A stretch of DNA of 64,000 nt from VXNE01 sp965116625. GTDB taxonomy: Bacteria; Pseudomonadota; Gammaproteobacteria; Pseudomonadales; Azotimanducaceae. Positions 37,871 to 46,621 of this stretch are shown here, piece by piece; position 1 is the stretch's first letter; each line of letters opens with the position of its first letter. The stretch covers positions 1,984,001 through 2,048,000 of the forward strand of contig OZ220717.1 in NCBI GenBank assembly GCA_965116625.1, written 5' to 3'. A program made the translations under genes and the position numbers. The notes under the pieces were generated by a model. The model was not told the DNA's origin. It was given only the letters and a program-made list of their open reading frames with translations, and searched no databases.

Positions 37871-38814
37871 TACGCGGCGTTCCCGTCCGACCCCGTTTCG
37901 GTCTCTTCGTCCTGGCGTGCTGCCTCGGAACGCCCCCTCGCGGCCATGAACGCCAGGTAAGCCTCTTCGAGGGTCGGCGATGCGACCGGCGCAGCGCCAT
38001 CCGGAACGGTGTCCCGCGTGACCGCCCGCAAGGCGATGCCATTGCCATCGGGGGTGCGCGATACGATCTCGAACTCCGCTTCCATGCGCTCCATTCCGGC
38101 CGCGTCTGTCGTGACTTCGAAGACCCGGCCCGCGGCTTGGTCCAGCAGTGCCTTCGGCGACCCGTGAAATACGATGCGGCCAGCGTCCAGCAGCGACATC
38201 TCGCGGCAACCGCCGCCCAGGTCGGCCACGATGTGGGTGGAAAGCAGGATCGTCCGGTCCTGTCCCAGACGGGTCACGAGTTGACGGAAGCGCATGCGCT
38301 CTTCCGGGTCGAGCCCGACCGTGGGCTCGTCGACGATCAGCACCTGGGGCTCGTGCACGAGGGCCTGCGCCACTCCGAGCCGGCGTACCATTCCGCCGGA
38401 GAGCTTCTTGACCTTGCGGTCCGCGACGGATTCCAACCCCACGATGGCGAGGACTTCCGCGACCCGGCGGCGCCGCTCCCGGCGCTTGGCCAGACCCGAC
38501 ATGCGGGCGAGAGTGTCGACCACCTCCTCGGTCCGGTGAAGGCGCCAGGCGCCGAATTCCTGCGGCAGGTAGCCGATGAGGGACCGTACCTTCAGCGGTT
38601 CGCGAGTGACGTCGTATCCGCAGACCGCCATGCTGCCTCTGGTCGGTACCAGCAAGGTTCCGATGATTCGCAAGAGGGTGCTCTTGCCGGCGCCGTTCGG
38701 TCCGAGCAGACCGAACAGGCCCGTGCCCAGGGCAAGGTTCACATCTTCAAGGGCGGTGTGTCCGCCCTTGTAGGTGTGGCCGATACCACGGGCGTCGATG
38801 GCTAGTGCTTCCAT
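37870..38814 (-). CDS. ABC transporter ATP-binding protein
   Basis: A 314-residue stand-alone ATPase: Walker A GPNGAGKST, Q-loop LPQEFG, signature LSGGMVRR, Walker B LIVDEPTVGLD and H-loop LSTHI. The C-terminal roughly 90 residues are an extension with an acidic tail. The family is that of ABC-2 drug, lantibiotic or copper-processing exporters. It is the first gene of the six-gene efflux operon and is divergent from amtB; the stop codon shares a base with the next gene's GTG. Confidence 0.92.
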   Translation of the reverse strand: MEALAIDARGIGHTYKGGHTALEDVNLALGTGLFGLLGPNGAGKSTLLRIIGTLLVPTRGSMAVCGYDVTREPLKVRSLIGYLPQEFGAWRLHRTEEVVDTLARMSGLAKRRERRRRVAEVLAIVGLESVADRKVKKLSGGMVRRLGVAQALVHEPQVLIVDEPTVGLDPEERMRFRQLVTRLGQDRTILLSTHIVADLGGGCREMSLLDAGRIVFHGSPKALLDQAAGRVFEVTTDAAGMERMEAEFEIVSRTPDGNGIALRAVTRDTVPDGAAPVASPTLEEAYLAFMAARGRSEAARQDEETETGSDGNAA

Positions 38815-38994
38815 TCCTTGTCGCGGATGCGTCCGCCGTCTCGCGGGAGCGCGAATAATAGAACATTGACTCGGCGCTTCCGAGATGCGGTGCCGGAATT
38901 GCTGCAAAATTTCAAAATGGACCGCGCCTGGGCGCGCTGGCATACTCGGGAAACGAAGAGTGCTTCGCCTTCGTGGCGCAAGGGGGGGGACAGC

Positions 38995-40389
38995 ATGGGA
39001 CGGACGGGGGAGACGTTCGGGGCTTCGGGCCGGAAATTGCTCTTGGCGTCAGTGGCCGCCATAGCGCTTGTCGTGCTGGGAACGACTGCTCACGCGTCTG
39101 TCGCGGCGGAAGCCCAATTCGTTCTCAATACCTTCTCGTTTCTCATCTGCGGCGCGCTCGTCATGTGGATGTGCGCGGGCTTCACCATGCTTGAGGCCGG
39201 CTCGGTGCGCACCAAGAACGCCTCGATGATCTGCATGAAGAACATCGGCCTGTATTCCATCGCGGGTCTCGCGTACTACCTCATCGGGTACAACCTCATG
39301 TACGAGGACGTGGGGCAGTGGATCGGGTCGCTGCAGTTCCTCTACGGTCCCTCGGCTGATGAACTCAAGCTGCTGGGAGGCGACGAAAGTGCGGGTGCGG
39401 CGGTGGTCGAGGCCGGCTATTCCAAGATGTCCGACTGGTTCTTCCAGATGGTTTTCGTGGCGACGACGGCGTCCATCGTATCCGGCACGCTGGCCGAGCG
39501 CGTGAACCTGTGGAGTTTCTTCATCTTCATCGCAATCCTGACTGCCATCATCTATCCGGTGGTCGGTGCGTGGACATGGGGTGGAGGATGGCTCGATCAA
39601 CTGGGCTTCAAGGACTTTGCCGGATCCACGATCGTGCACTCCACCGGTGGTTGGGCGGCGCTCGCGGGGGCCATCATCGTCGGACCGAGGCTAGGCAAGT
39701 TCCGCCAGGACGGGACCACGAAGCCGACGCCTCCATCGAATATCCCGGCGGTGACGCTGGGAGTCTTCATCCTCTGGCTGGGATGGTTCGGTTTCAACGG
39801 CGGCTCGCAGCTCGCGCTGGCAAGCACTATCGACGCGGTGGCGATGAGTGTCGTATTCGCCAATACCAACCTCGCGGCTGCTGCGGGCGTCGTTGCGGCG
39901 ATCATCGTTTCCCGTCCGATTCTCGGGCGGGTCGACCTGCTGGCTGTCCTGAATGGCGCCATTGCCGGCCTCGTCTCCATCACAGCGGCCCCTGATATCG
40001 TCGAGCACTACTGGGCGGTGGTCATCGGCGCGGTTGGCGGCGTAGTGGTGGTCGGCGGCATCAAGGTGATGGAAATCTGCAAGGTGGACGACGTGGTCGG
40101 CGCAGTTCCGGCGCACCTTTTCGCTGGCATCTGGGGAACGATTGCGGTCTGCATCGCGGGCGGCGGGAATCTCGGTGCGCAACTGGCCGGGATCGCGGCC
40201 GTGGGGGTGTTCGTGATGGCGGCGTCGGCGGTCCTCTGGCTGGTGCTCAAGAGCACGATGGGCGCGCGAGTCTCAAGCGAAGTCGAATCGCTTGGCCAGG
40301 ATGCTGCGGAGCTTGGAATCGAAGCCTACCCGGAGTTCATGCTGATGCCTGACCAGGACGATCTGGACGCCCTGCGCCAGGATGCGTAG
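38995..40389 (+). CDS. amtB: Ammonium transporter
   Basis: A 464-residue Amt/MEP/Rh channel with a cleavable N-terminal signal (about residues 14-35), as in E. coli AmtB. Conserved blocks are CAGFTMLEAGSVRTKN, GTLAERVNLWSFF, DFAGSTIVHSTGGWAALAGA (first pore His) and VGAVPAHLFAGIWGT (second pore His). The ATG at 38995 follows a G-rich ribosome site. No glnK is adjacent, unusual because glnK-amtB pairing is common, so PII control must come from elsewhere. Confidence 0.92.
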   Translation: MGRTGETFGASGRKLLLASVAAIALVVLGTTAHASVAAEAQFVLNTFSFLICGALVMWMCAGFTMLEAGSVRTKNASMICMKNIGLYSIAGLAYYLIGYNLMYEDVGQWIGSLQFLYGPSADELKLLGGDESAGAAVVEAGYSKMSDWFFQMVFVATTASIVSGTLAERVNLWSFFIFIAILTAIIYPVVGAWTWGGGWLDQLGFKDFAGSTIVHSTGGWAALAGAIIVGPRLGKFRQDGTTKPTPPSNIPAVTLGVFILWLGWFGFNGGSQLALASTIDAVAMSVVFANTNLAAAAGVVAAIIVSRPILGRVDLLAVLNGAIAGLVSITAAPDIVEHYWAVVIGAVGGVVVVGGIKVMEICKVDDVVGAVPAHLFAGIWGTIAVCIAGGGNLGAQLAGIAAVGVFVMAASAVLWLVLKSTMGARVSSEVESLGQDAAELGIEAYPEFMLMPDQDDLDALRQDA

Positions 40390-40432
40390 CGGCATGCCGC
40401 ATAAGAGACACAAAAGCGATGTACAATCTGGC

Positions 40433-40438
40433 TATAAT
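40433..40438 (+). promoter_or_regulatory. Candidate -10 box before the STAS gene
   Basis: TATAAT at 40433-40438, 89 bp before the STAS start, in the otherwise empty 137-bp gap after amtB. No convincing -35 is seen at the right distance, so this is weak. Confidence 0.35.
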
Positions 40439-40526
40439 CTGTTGGATACTCCTAACCCGCTCCGCATCGAGGCACAGTGGAGATGGCGAAGTTCTGGCAG
40501 AATGAATTCTTTGGAGAACGAAGACG

Positions 40527-40865
40527 ATGAACGTTAACCCGGAGCAGGCAAACGGCGTGCTCGTTCTGAAGCCGGAAGGTCGAATCGACGGCCAAAACGC
40601 CAGCGACTTTCAATCCTCCGTCATGGAAGCGATTGCGGATGCGCAAGGCGCCGTGGTCGCGGATCTCGGCAATATTTCCTATATCAGCAGTGCCGGGCTT
40701 CGGGCGATCCTGCTGGTCGCGAAGACGATGCGGCAGCGCAATGCGGGTTTTGCGCTGTGTTCGCTGTCGGAGCAGATTGACGAGGTGTTCCGGATCAGCG
40801 GTTTCGACAAGATCATCGCGGTGCACGGTACGCGCGCCGACGCGATCGCATCAGTGGCCGGCTGA
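40527..40865 (+). CDS. STAS-domain anti-sigma factor antagonist
   Basis: A 112-residue stand-alone STAS protein of the SpoIIAA/RsbV type. The phosphorylatable Ser lies in ISYISSAGLRAIL, and the beta-alpha pattern (VLVLKPEGRIDGQNA at the start) covers the whole protein. Such proteins are switched by a serine kinase/anti-sigma factor and a PP2C phosphatase, neither of which is in the window. Regulatory target unknown. Confidence 0.88.
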   Translation: MNVNPEQANGVLVLKPEGRIDGQNASDFQSSVMEAIADAQGAVVADLGNISYISSAGLRAILLVAKTMRQRNAGFALCSLSEQIDEVFRISGFDKIIAVHGTRADAIASVAG

Positions 40866-40986
40866 CGCTCCGAACTGTCCGCGGGTGGGAGCAACCCGCT
40901 GGATCGATGACGTAGTCGCCGCAGGGTTGCCGCATCGGATGCGGTCCTTGTCTCAGGTGATATCAACTGTGAAATCTGGACGCCCA

Positions 40987-41014
40987 TTGACACACCGGGG
41001 GGCCGCCATACAAT
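40987..41014 (+). promoter_or_regulatory. Sigma-70-type promoter for tRNA-Gln/rplY
   Basis: TTGACA at 40987-40992 and TACAAT at 41009-41014 with a 16-bp spacer, about 98 bp upstream of tRNA-Gln. This is the best housekeeping-type promoter seen in the window and probably drives tRNA-Gln and the following rplY-pth-ychF genes. Confidence 0.7.
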
Positions 41015-41111
41015 ACGCGCCGCTCCCGAACGCGCGTTCGCGCGACCGTCAACGAGTGGGGGTTTGGCCAACCATTCGGCGAGCCGACACACGTCCGGAA
41101 GCGCGTCGGAT

Positions 41112-41186
41112 TGGGGTGTCGCCAAGCGGTAAGGCACCGGGTTTTGATCCCGGCATTCGCAGGTTCGAATCCTGCCACCCCAGCCA
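41112..41186 (+). tRNA. tRNA-Gln (anticodon TTG)
   Basis: A 75-nt cloverleaf: acceptor arms TGGGGTG and CACCCCA, D-loop GCCAAGCGGTAAGGC, anticodon arm CCGGG-TTTTGAT-CCCGG with TTG, T-arm GCAGGTTCGAATCCTGC, and an encoded GCCA end. The sequence is close to gammaproteobacterial tRNA-Gln genes and lies, as usual, upstream of rplY-pth-ychF. Confidence 0.97.
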
Positions 41187-41256
41187 CATTGAGAGAGTCG
41201 ACGTTGACCGGCCGGGGGCGGCGTCGCGAAATTGCACCCGGAGGTTGTGAGAGAGC

Positions 41257-41958
41257 ATGGCGGAACAGTGTGTTTTGGAAGCCGAGGCCCGGGTCGGTCG
41301 CGGCAAGGCGGCGGTCCGGCGGCTGCGCAGGAAAGCGAACAGGGTACCGGGCGTGGTCTACGGTGGAGGAGAGGACACCGTGCTGGTCGAAGTGGAACTC
41401 CGGTTGCTGGCGAAGGCCATGGAGCAACAGGCATTTTTCTCCCAGATCATTCAGTTGCAGATCGATGGTGAGTCCGAGCAGGCGGTCTTGCGCGACGTTC
41501 AGCGCCATCCGGCGAACGAAAGGGTGCTCCATCTCGACTTCATGCGTGTGCAGGCCGACAAGCCGATACAGATCAGTGTGCCGCTGCGGTTCCTCAATGA
41601 GGACAACTGTATTGGTGTTCGCCAGAGCGGGGGCAACATTTCGCACAACCTGATTGAAGTCGAGATCACCTGCCTGCCGGCGGCACTCCCGGCGTCCCTC
41701 GACATCGATGTCGAGAATCTGGACCTTGGCCAGGCCCTGCACCTTTCCGACCTCGAGCTTCCCGAAGGCGTGACGATCGTGGCCCTGGCCTCAAGTGACG
41801 AGCACGACACCCCCGTAGTCAGCGTCCAGGCGCCACGCGGCGGACTGGAAGAAGAGGAGGAGGCCCTGGAGGACGAACTGCTTGAAGGCGAAGAGGAGCC
41901 GGGAGAGGGAGAAGACTCCGCTGAGGCCGATGAGGACGACGCGTCGACTGACCAATAG
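41257..41958 (+). CDS. rplY: 50S ribosomal protein L25, long (Ctc/TL5) form
   Basis: Binds 5S rRNA. At 233 residues it has the N-terminal L25 domain (ARVGRGKAAVRRLRRKANRVPGVVYGG), the TL5 C-terminal domain (VPLRFLNEDNCIGVRQSGG), and a very acidic tail ending ASTDQ. The tail-coding DNA is the first copy of a 15-bp tandem repeat that continues past the stop codon. Confidence 0.93.
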   Translation: MAEQCVLEAEARVGRGKAAVRRLRRKANRVPGVVYGGGEDTVLVEVELRLLAKAMEQQAFFSQIIQLQIDGESEQAVLRDVQRHPANERVLHLDFMRVQADKPIQISVPLRFLNEDNCIGVRQSGGNISHNLIEVEITCLPAALPASLDIDVENLDLGQALHLSDLELPEGVTIVALASSDEHDTPVVSVQAPRGGLEEEEEALEDELLEGEEEPGEGEDSAEADEDDASTDQ

Positions 41959-41987
41959 TCGACTGACCGGGAGTCGACTGACCGAAA
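41943..41987 (+). repeat. Three 15-bp tandem repeats spanning the rplY stop
   Basis: GTCGACTGACC recurs at 41943, 41958 and 41973, each followed by four variable bases, giving an exact 15-bp period. The first copy encodes the last residues and stop of L25. The period keeps the reading frame, so the amino-acid repeat STDRE/STDRK continues beyond the TAG. Confidence 0.8.
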
Positions 41988-42033
41988 ACAGCCGGGTGGT
42001 TACCTCAAGAAGCCTGACTGACCGGGCCACGAC

Positions 42034-42627
42034 ATGTCTCGTATCCGTCTGATCGCAGGGCTAGGCAACCCGGGCCGCAAATACGAAGGTACGCCGCACA
42101 ACGTCGGCGCAATGTGGGTGCGGGGTCTCGCCGCGCGTTTTTCCATCCCCATGGCGTCCCGCGCCAGGTTCAGGGGAAGCGTCGGTCGCGGGGACGTCCT
42201 TGGTCGGGATGTCTGGTTTCTCGTTCCTTCCACCTACATGAACCTTTCCGGTGAATCGGTGGGCGCACTGTCACATTTCTACGGCATTGAGCCTGATCAA
42301 ATCCTGATTGCCCACGACGAAGTTGACTTCCCGGTGGGCGTGACGAGGCTCAAGACCGGTGGCCGGCACCACACGCACAACGGTCTCGCGAGCGTGGTTG
42401 CCAGCTTGGGTAACAGGTCCGACTTCGTGCGCCTGCGTATCGGCGTTGGGCATCCCGGAAGGCGCGGCATGATCGGCTTTCTTACCGGAAAGAAGCTTGG
42501 CAGAGGCGACCGAGAGCGCGTCGAGGAGAGCCTCGAGATGGACGACGCGCTGCTCGAGCTGGTCGTCGATGGTGAACTGGACAAGGCGATGAGCCGCTTT
42601 CACGCGCCCAAACCCGTCACGGAATAG
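42034..42627 (+). CDS. pth: Peptidyl-tRNA hydrolase
   Basis: Recycles peptidyl-tRNA released from stalled ribosomes. A 197-residue protein with the catalytic region GLGNPGRKYEGTPHNVGAM (active-site His), FLVPSTYMNLSGESV and LIAHDEVDFPVG (Asp). The later GRHHTHNGLASV replaces the usual GGHxGHNGL but keeps HNGL. Second gene of rplY-pth-ychF. Confidence 0.95.
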   Translation: MSRIRLIAGLGNPGRKYEGTPHNVGAMWVRGLAARFSIPMASRARFRGSVGRGDVLGRDVWFLVPSTYMNLSGESVGALSHFYGIEPDQILIAHDEVDFPVGVTRLKTGGRHHTHNGLASVVASLGNRSDFVRLRIGVGHPGRRGMIGFLTGKKLGRGDRERVEESLEMDDALLELVVDGELDKAMSRFHAPKPVTE

Positions 42628-42630
42628 TGC

Positions 42631-43722
42631 GTGGGCTTCCGGTGCGGCATCGTCGGTCTGCCCAACGTCGGCAAGTCCACGCTGTTCAACGCGATGACGT
42701 GCGCCGGGGCCGAGGCGGAGAATTTCCCGTTCTGCACGATCGAGCCCAACGTGGGCGTCGTGCCGGTTCCGGACCCTCGCATCGTGCGAGTTGCTGAGCT
42801 CACCCCGGCCAAACGCGTGGTTCCGGCGATGGTGGAGTTCGTGGATATCGCGGGCCTGGTGGAAGGCGCTTCCAGGGGCGAGGGGCTCGGCAACCAGTTT
42901 CTCGCGCACATTCGGGAGACCCAGGCTATCGCGCACGTCGTCCGGTGTTTCGAGGATGAGGGCGTCGTCAACGTACGGAACCGGGTCGCTCCTGCGGACG
43001 ACATCGAGATTGTCGACACCGAACTGGCGCTCAAGGATCTTGACACCGTGGAACGCGCGCATGATCGCGTCCGGCGTGTGGCGGCTGTCGGCGACAGTCA
43101 GGCGCGCGCGCGGACAGCGCTGCTCGAGAAGGTACACGAATGCCTGGACCGGGGCTCTCCGGTTCGCGGACTCGATCTGAAGGCAAACGAACATGCGGCG
43201 ATAGCGGACCTGCACCTGCTCACGGCCAAGCCGGTGATGTACATCGCCAACGTGGCCGAGGACGGATTGCTGGACAATCCACTGCTCGCACCCGTCGAGG
43301 CCATCGCCGCAGCGCAGGGCGCCCCCTGCATTCCCATCTGCTCGAGAATCGAAGCCGAGATAGCGGAACTCGAAGCCGACGAGAGGATGGACTTTCTGCG
43401 CGATCTCGGGCTGGAAACGCCGGGCCTGGACCGCGTGATCCAGGCGGGTCACCGGTTACTGGGACTGCACGATTTCTTCACGCACAATTCGGAGGAAGCG
43501 CGCGCCTGGACCGTGCCGGTCGGGACTGCGGCCCCGCAAGCCGCGGGAGCCATCCACACGGACTTCGAAAGGGGGTTCATTCGCGCGGAAGTGATCGCCT
43601 ACGAGGACTTCGTTTCCTTCGGAGGAGAACAGCGTGCAAGGGAAGCAGGGCGGAGGCGCCTGGAAGGCAGGGACTATGTCGTGCAGGACGGCGACGTGAT
43701 CCACTTTCGATTCAACGTGTAG
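42631..43722 (+). CDS. ychF: Redox-responsive ATPase YchF (Obg family)
   Basis: 363 residues with P-loop GLPNVGKSTLFNAMT, the NFPFCTIEPN switch, a hydrophobic-substituted VDIAGLVEGASRGEGLGNQF, and a C-terminal TGS domain ending VVQDGDVIHFRFNV. YchF prefers ATP to GTP and binds ribosomes. A GTG start lies 3 bp after the pth stop, the classical pth-ychF pairing. Confidence 0.96.
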   Translation: MGFRCGIVGLPNVGKSTLFNAMTCAGAEAENFPFCTIEPNVGVVPVPDPRIVRVAELTPAKRVVPAMVEFVDIAGLVEGASRGEGLGNQFLAHIRETQAIAHVVRCFEDEGVVNVRNRVAPADDIEIVDTELALKDLDTVERAHDRVRRVAAVGDSQARARTALLEKVHECLDRGSPVRGLDLKANEHAAIADLHLLTAKPVMYIANVAEDGLLDNPLLAPVEAIAAAQGAPCIPICSRIEAEIAELEADERMDFLRDLGLETPGLDRVIQAGHRLLGLHDFFTHNSEEARAWTVPVGTAAPQAAGAIHTDFERGFIRAEVIAYEDFVSFGGEQRAREAGRRRLEGRDYVVQDGDVIHFRFNV

Positions 43723-43854
43723 AGTCCGCGTATCCCGGACCCTTGACCACGCCGAGGTGGTTCGCCTGGCCGGGCAGATCCACGAAGTTCGGTGCCTTGG
43801 CTGAACCGGCTGAACTCGCTATTGAACGATCTTCACTTACGTGACGTCATCTTG

Positions 43855-43940
43855 CGGCCCACACGGTTTTATCTACCAAAAAGTCTGCAAAAGTGTACTT
43901 TAATGTCCATAAAAATCTGTAATATGCTGCTCTTCATGAT
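43855..43940. promoter_or_regulatory. AT-rich promoter-like stretch before AAA/DUF4143 gene
   Basis: This 85-bp stretch is markedly AT-rich in a 65% GC background. It contains an inverted repeat AAAGT-GT-ACTTT at 43890-43901 and TAATAT-like -10 candidates further on. It precedes the DUF4143 ATPase start at 43963, so promoter or operator function is likely. No exact -35/-10 pair could be fixed. Confidence 0.4.
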
Positions 43941-43962
43941 GTCTTGACGATCACGCACCACG

Positions 43963-45270
43963 ATGGATCGGTTGCTGTACAACGACCTGCTGGCCTGGAA
44001 GAGGGAACCTCGACGCAAGCCGGTCCTGATCGACGGTGCGCGTCAGACCGGCAAGACGCACCTCATCGAGCATATCTTCGGTGCCCGGCAGTTCCGCAAG
44101 GTTCACAAGCTGGACTTCAACCTTGAGCCGGGACTGGCGAGCGTCTTTACCGACGGTCTGGCGCCGCGCACCATCGTCGACAACATCGAGGTGCAATTCA
44201 ACGAGCCCGTCGATCTTGCGCGGGACCTCATTTTCTTCGACGAGGCTGGCGACTGCCAGCCAGCCCTCGATTCCCTCAAGTATTTCGCCGAGCAGGCACC
44301 GGAGGCTTTCGTCTGTGCAACAGGTTCCAATGTGGGCCTGCTGGGCTCATTCCCTGTCGGCAAAGTCCGACGCCTTGAGCTGTTTCCGCTGTGCTTCGAA
44401 GAGTTCGTGATGGCGTCCGGGCAGACACGCCTGCTGGAGATGTTCCGCGCGCGGGCGACCAGCAGCACGGCGCACGAGCGGCTATGGTCGTTGCTCCTGG
44501 ACTACACCTTCGTCGGTGGAATGCCGGAGGCGGTGGCGGCATGGTTCGGAGCCGACCGCGGCATGGCCGAGCGCATCCAACAGGTCGAGACGATCCACGG
44601 CGACCTTGTGGCGGGCTTCGAGCGCGACTTCGGAAAATACGCCGGCCCCGTCCATTCGCAGCATATCGACGCGGTGTTCCACAACATTCCGCGTCAACTG
44701 GAGACGACGCTGGATGGCTCGGTGAAACGTTTCCGGTTCCAGGGTGTGGTGGCGCGCAGGCGCGGCTACCAGGACCTCCGAGGTCCGATCGATTGGCTGG
44801 AGAAGTGCCGACTGGCGTGGAAGTGCTACCCGGTTGTCACGCAGCCGACCCCGCCCTTGCCGCATCTGACGAAGGAAAGCCGCTTCCGCCTGTTCCTGTT
44901 CGACATCGGCATCCTCCGACACCTGCTGCGGCTCCCTTACGCGTTGCAGCGGGAGCCGAAGTACGCGTACAAGGGATTCCTGGCGGAGAATTTCGTGCAG
45001 ACTGAACTATGCGCCCGCGTGGGCCATCCAACTTACGGCTGGGCGGAGGGCCGTGCTGAAATCGAGTTTCTTCACCAGGCGCGTAACGGCGAGATCTTGC
45101 CCGTGGAGGTGAAGAGCGGACGTCGCAGCCGCGCCAGGAGCTTGAGTTCATACATCGCCCGCTACGCGCCCGAACGTGCAATCACCCTGACGGCCGAACC
45201 CCGCGGCGGTCGAGACGGCGTCGTGACCAACTGGCCGCTCTACGAGGCGCAGTTCCTGCGGGACCTGTAA
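43963..45270 (+). CDS. AAA ATPase with DUF4143 domain
   Basis: 435 residues: an N-terminal AAA_14 P-loop domain with LIDGARQTGKTHLIEHIF (Walker A) and RDLIFFDEAGD (Walker B), then CATGSNVGLL. The C-terminal DUF4143 part has a nuclease-like core: AENFVQTELCAR, EIEFLHQARNGEILPVEVKSG. This family is widespread, mobile and of unproven function; the C-terminus resembles PD-(D/E)XK nucleases. The product is only distantly similar to the other DUF4143 protein at 51186-52442. Confidence 0.85.
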   Translation: MDRLLYNDLLAWKREPRRKPVLIDGARQTGKTHLIEHIFGARQFRKVHKLDFNLEPGLASVFTDGLAPRTIVDNIEVQFNEPVDLARDLIFFDEAGDCQPALDSLKYFAEQAPEAFVCATGSNVGLLGSFPVGKVRRLELFPLCFEEFVMASGQTRLLEMFRARATSSTAHERLWSLLLDYTFVGGMPEAVAAWFGADRGMAERIQQVETIHGDLVAGFERDFGKYAGPVHSQHIDAVFHNIPRQLETTLDGSVKRFRFQGVVARRRGYQDLRGPIDWLEKCRLAWKCYPVVTQPTPPLPHLTKESRFRLFLFDIGILRHLLRLPYALQREPKYAYKGFLAENFVQTELCARVGHPTYGWAEGRAEIEFLHQARNGEILPVEVKSGRRSRARSLSSYIARYAPERAITLTAEPRGGRDGVVTNWPLYEAQFLRDL

Positions 45271-45337
45271 CGAATTGACGCCGTAGCCTTGACCGGGTTC
45301 GGGTCGGAAGACGAGGGCAGCTTGCCACCCACCACCC

Positions 45338-46513
45338 CTACCGCATCAGCCGGAAGCACTTGCGCAACTCCTCGACGAACAGCTCGGGCTGCTCGAACGC
45401 GGCGAAGTGGCCGCCCTTGTCCAGTTCGTTCCAGTAGACAATGTTGGGGTAGCGGTTCTCCGCCCAGATCCTCGGCGTCGGCGTGATCTCCTCGGGAAAG
45501 ATGCTGCACCCGGTCGGGACGCTTATCTCCACGGCATGCTCATCGTAGGCACCGGTGAGGTGGCTCTGGGCGTTCTCCCAGTAGATCCGCGCCGACGACG
45601 TCCCGCTGTCGGTCAGCCAGTAGAACATCACGTTGTCCAGCAACTCATCGCGGCTGATGGCGTTTTCGGGGACGCCGTCGCAGTCCGTCCACTCGAAGAA
45701 TTTCTCGAGAATCCATGCGGCCTGCCCCATGGGCGAATCGGCTAACCCGTAGCCGAGGGTCTGCGGACGCGAGCTCTGCTGGCTGCCGTATCCGCCGCCC
45801 CTGCCCTGCCGGCGTTGAATGCGCTCAAGTGCCCTTTTCTCCTCTTCGGTGGGCTTCTCGGGGGTCTTGCGCGGCCGGCCGCCCGGCATGTTCACGTGGA
45901 TTCCCGCACAGTGATCGGCATGCCGTGCCGCGAGGGCGTTCGACACGGTCGTGCCCCAGTCCCCTCCTTGCGCGAAATAGCGGTCATAGCCCAGGCGCGC
46001 CATGATTTCGTCCCACGCGCCGGCGATCTTCGGGATGTTCCAGCCAGTGCCCTCGGGATGGCCCGAGAACCCGAAGCCGGGCAGGGAAGGGCAGACGACA
46101 TGAAACGCGTCTTCCGCGGCCCCGCCGTGGTTGGTGGGATCAGCGAGGGGCTCGATGACGGCGTGAAACTCGACGACGGAGCCCGGCCAACCGTGGGTAA
46201 TCACCAGGGGAAAGGCGTCCGGATGGGGACTTGCCCGGTGGATGAAGTGGATGTCGAGGCCATCGAAGTCGGTCATGAACTGTGGAAAGCCGTTGTAGTA
46301 GGCCTGCCGCGCGGGCCAGTCGTATTCGTTCAGCCAGTAATCGCGAATGTCCTTCGCCCAGCCGAGGGGCACGCCCTGGTTCCAGTCGTGGGGCGGGCCT
46401 TCATGGGCGCGGATGGTCTCCGCATCCGGCCAGCGGGTCCGTTCGAGTCGGGCTGCAAGGTCGTCCAGCACGGCCTTCGGAATGTCGATTTGAAATGGTC
46501 GGATTTCGCTCAT
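45338..46513 (-). CDS. Epoxide hydrolase (alpha/beta fold, EHN domain)
   Basis: Hydrolyses epoxides to diols. From MSEIRPFQIDIP (391 residues, AGGAA upstream) the N-terminal EHN lid domain covers about residues 1-105. The oxyanion HGWPGS is at 107-112, the nucleophile Asp185 lies in QGGDWGT, and the catalytic His369 lies in GGHFAAFE. Tyr311 in RIYWEN is a candidate ring-opening acid. It resembles microsomal/juvenile-hormone-type enzymes. Substrate unknown. Confidence 0.9.
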   Translation of the reverse strand: MSEIRPFQIDIPKAVLDDLAARLERTRWPDAETIRAHEGPPHDWNQGVPLGWAKDIRDYWLNEYDWPARQAYYNGFPQFMTDFDGLDIHFIHRASPHPDAFPLVITHGWPGSVVEFHAVIEPLADPTNHGGAAEDAFHVVCPSLPGFGFSGHPEGTGWNIPKIAGAWDEIMARLGYDRYFAQGGDWGTTVSNALAARHADHCAGIHVNMPGGRPRKTPEKPTEEEKRALERIQRRQGRGGGYGSQQSSRPQTLGYGLADSPMGQAAWILEKFFEWTDCDGVPENAISRDELLDNVMFYWLTDSGTSSARIYWENAQSHLTGAYDEHAVEISVPTGCSIFPEEITPTPRIWAENRYPNIVYWNELDKGGHFAAFEQPELFVEELRKCFRLMR

Positions 46514-46621
46514 GGGTGATTCCTGTTCATCTTGGCAGTGGGACAATGTGTCGTTGGGGGCTTCGTTTCCTTGCGACACCGATGCGTGGTCGAGGAGAGT
46601 TCGGGTACAGCTTCGCCATGA

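Noticed and set aside
40389..40400. GCGGCATGCCGC after amtB as a terminator
   Set aside because: It is a 12-bp palindrome with no loop and no T-run.
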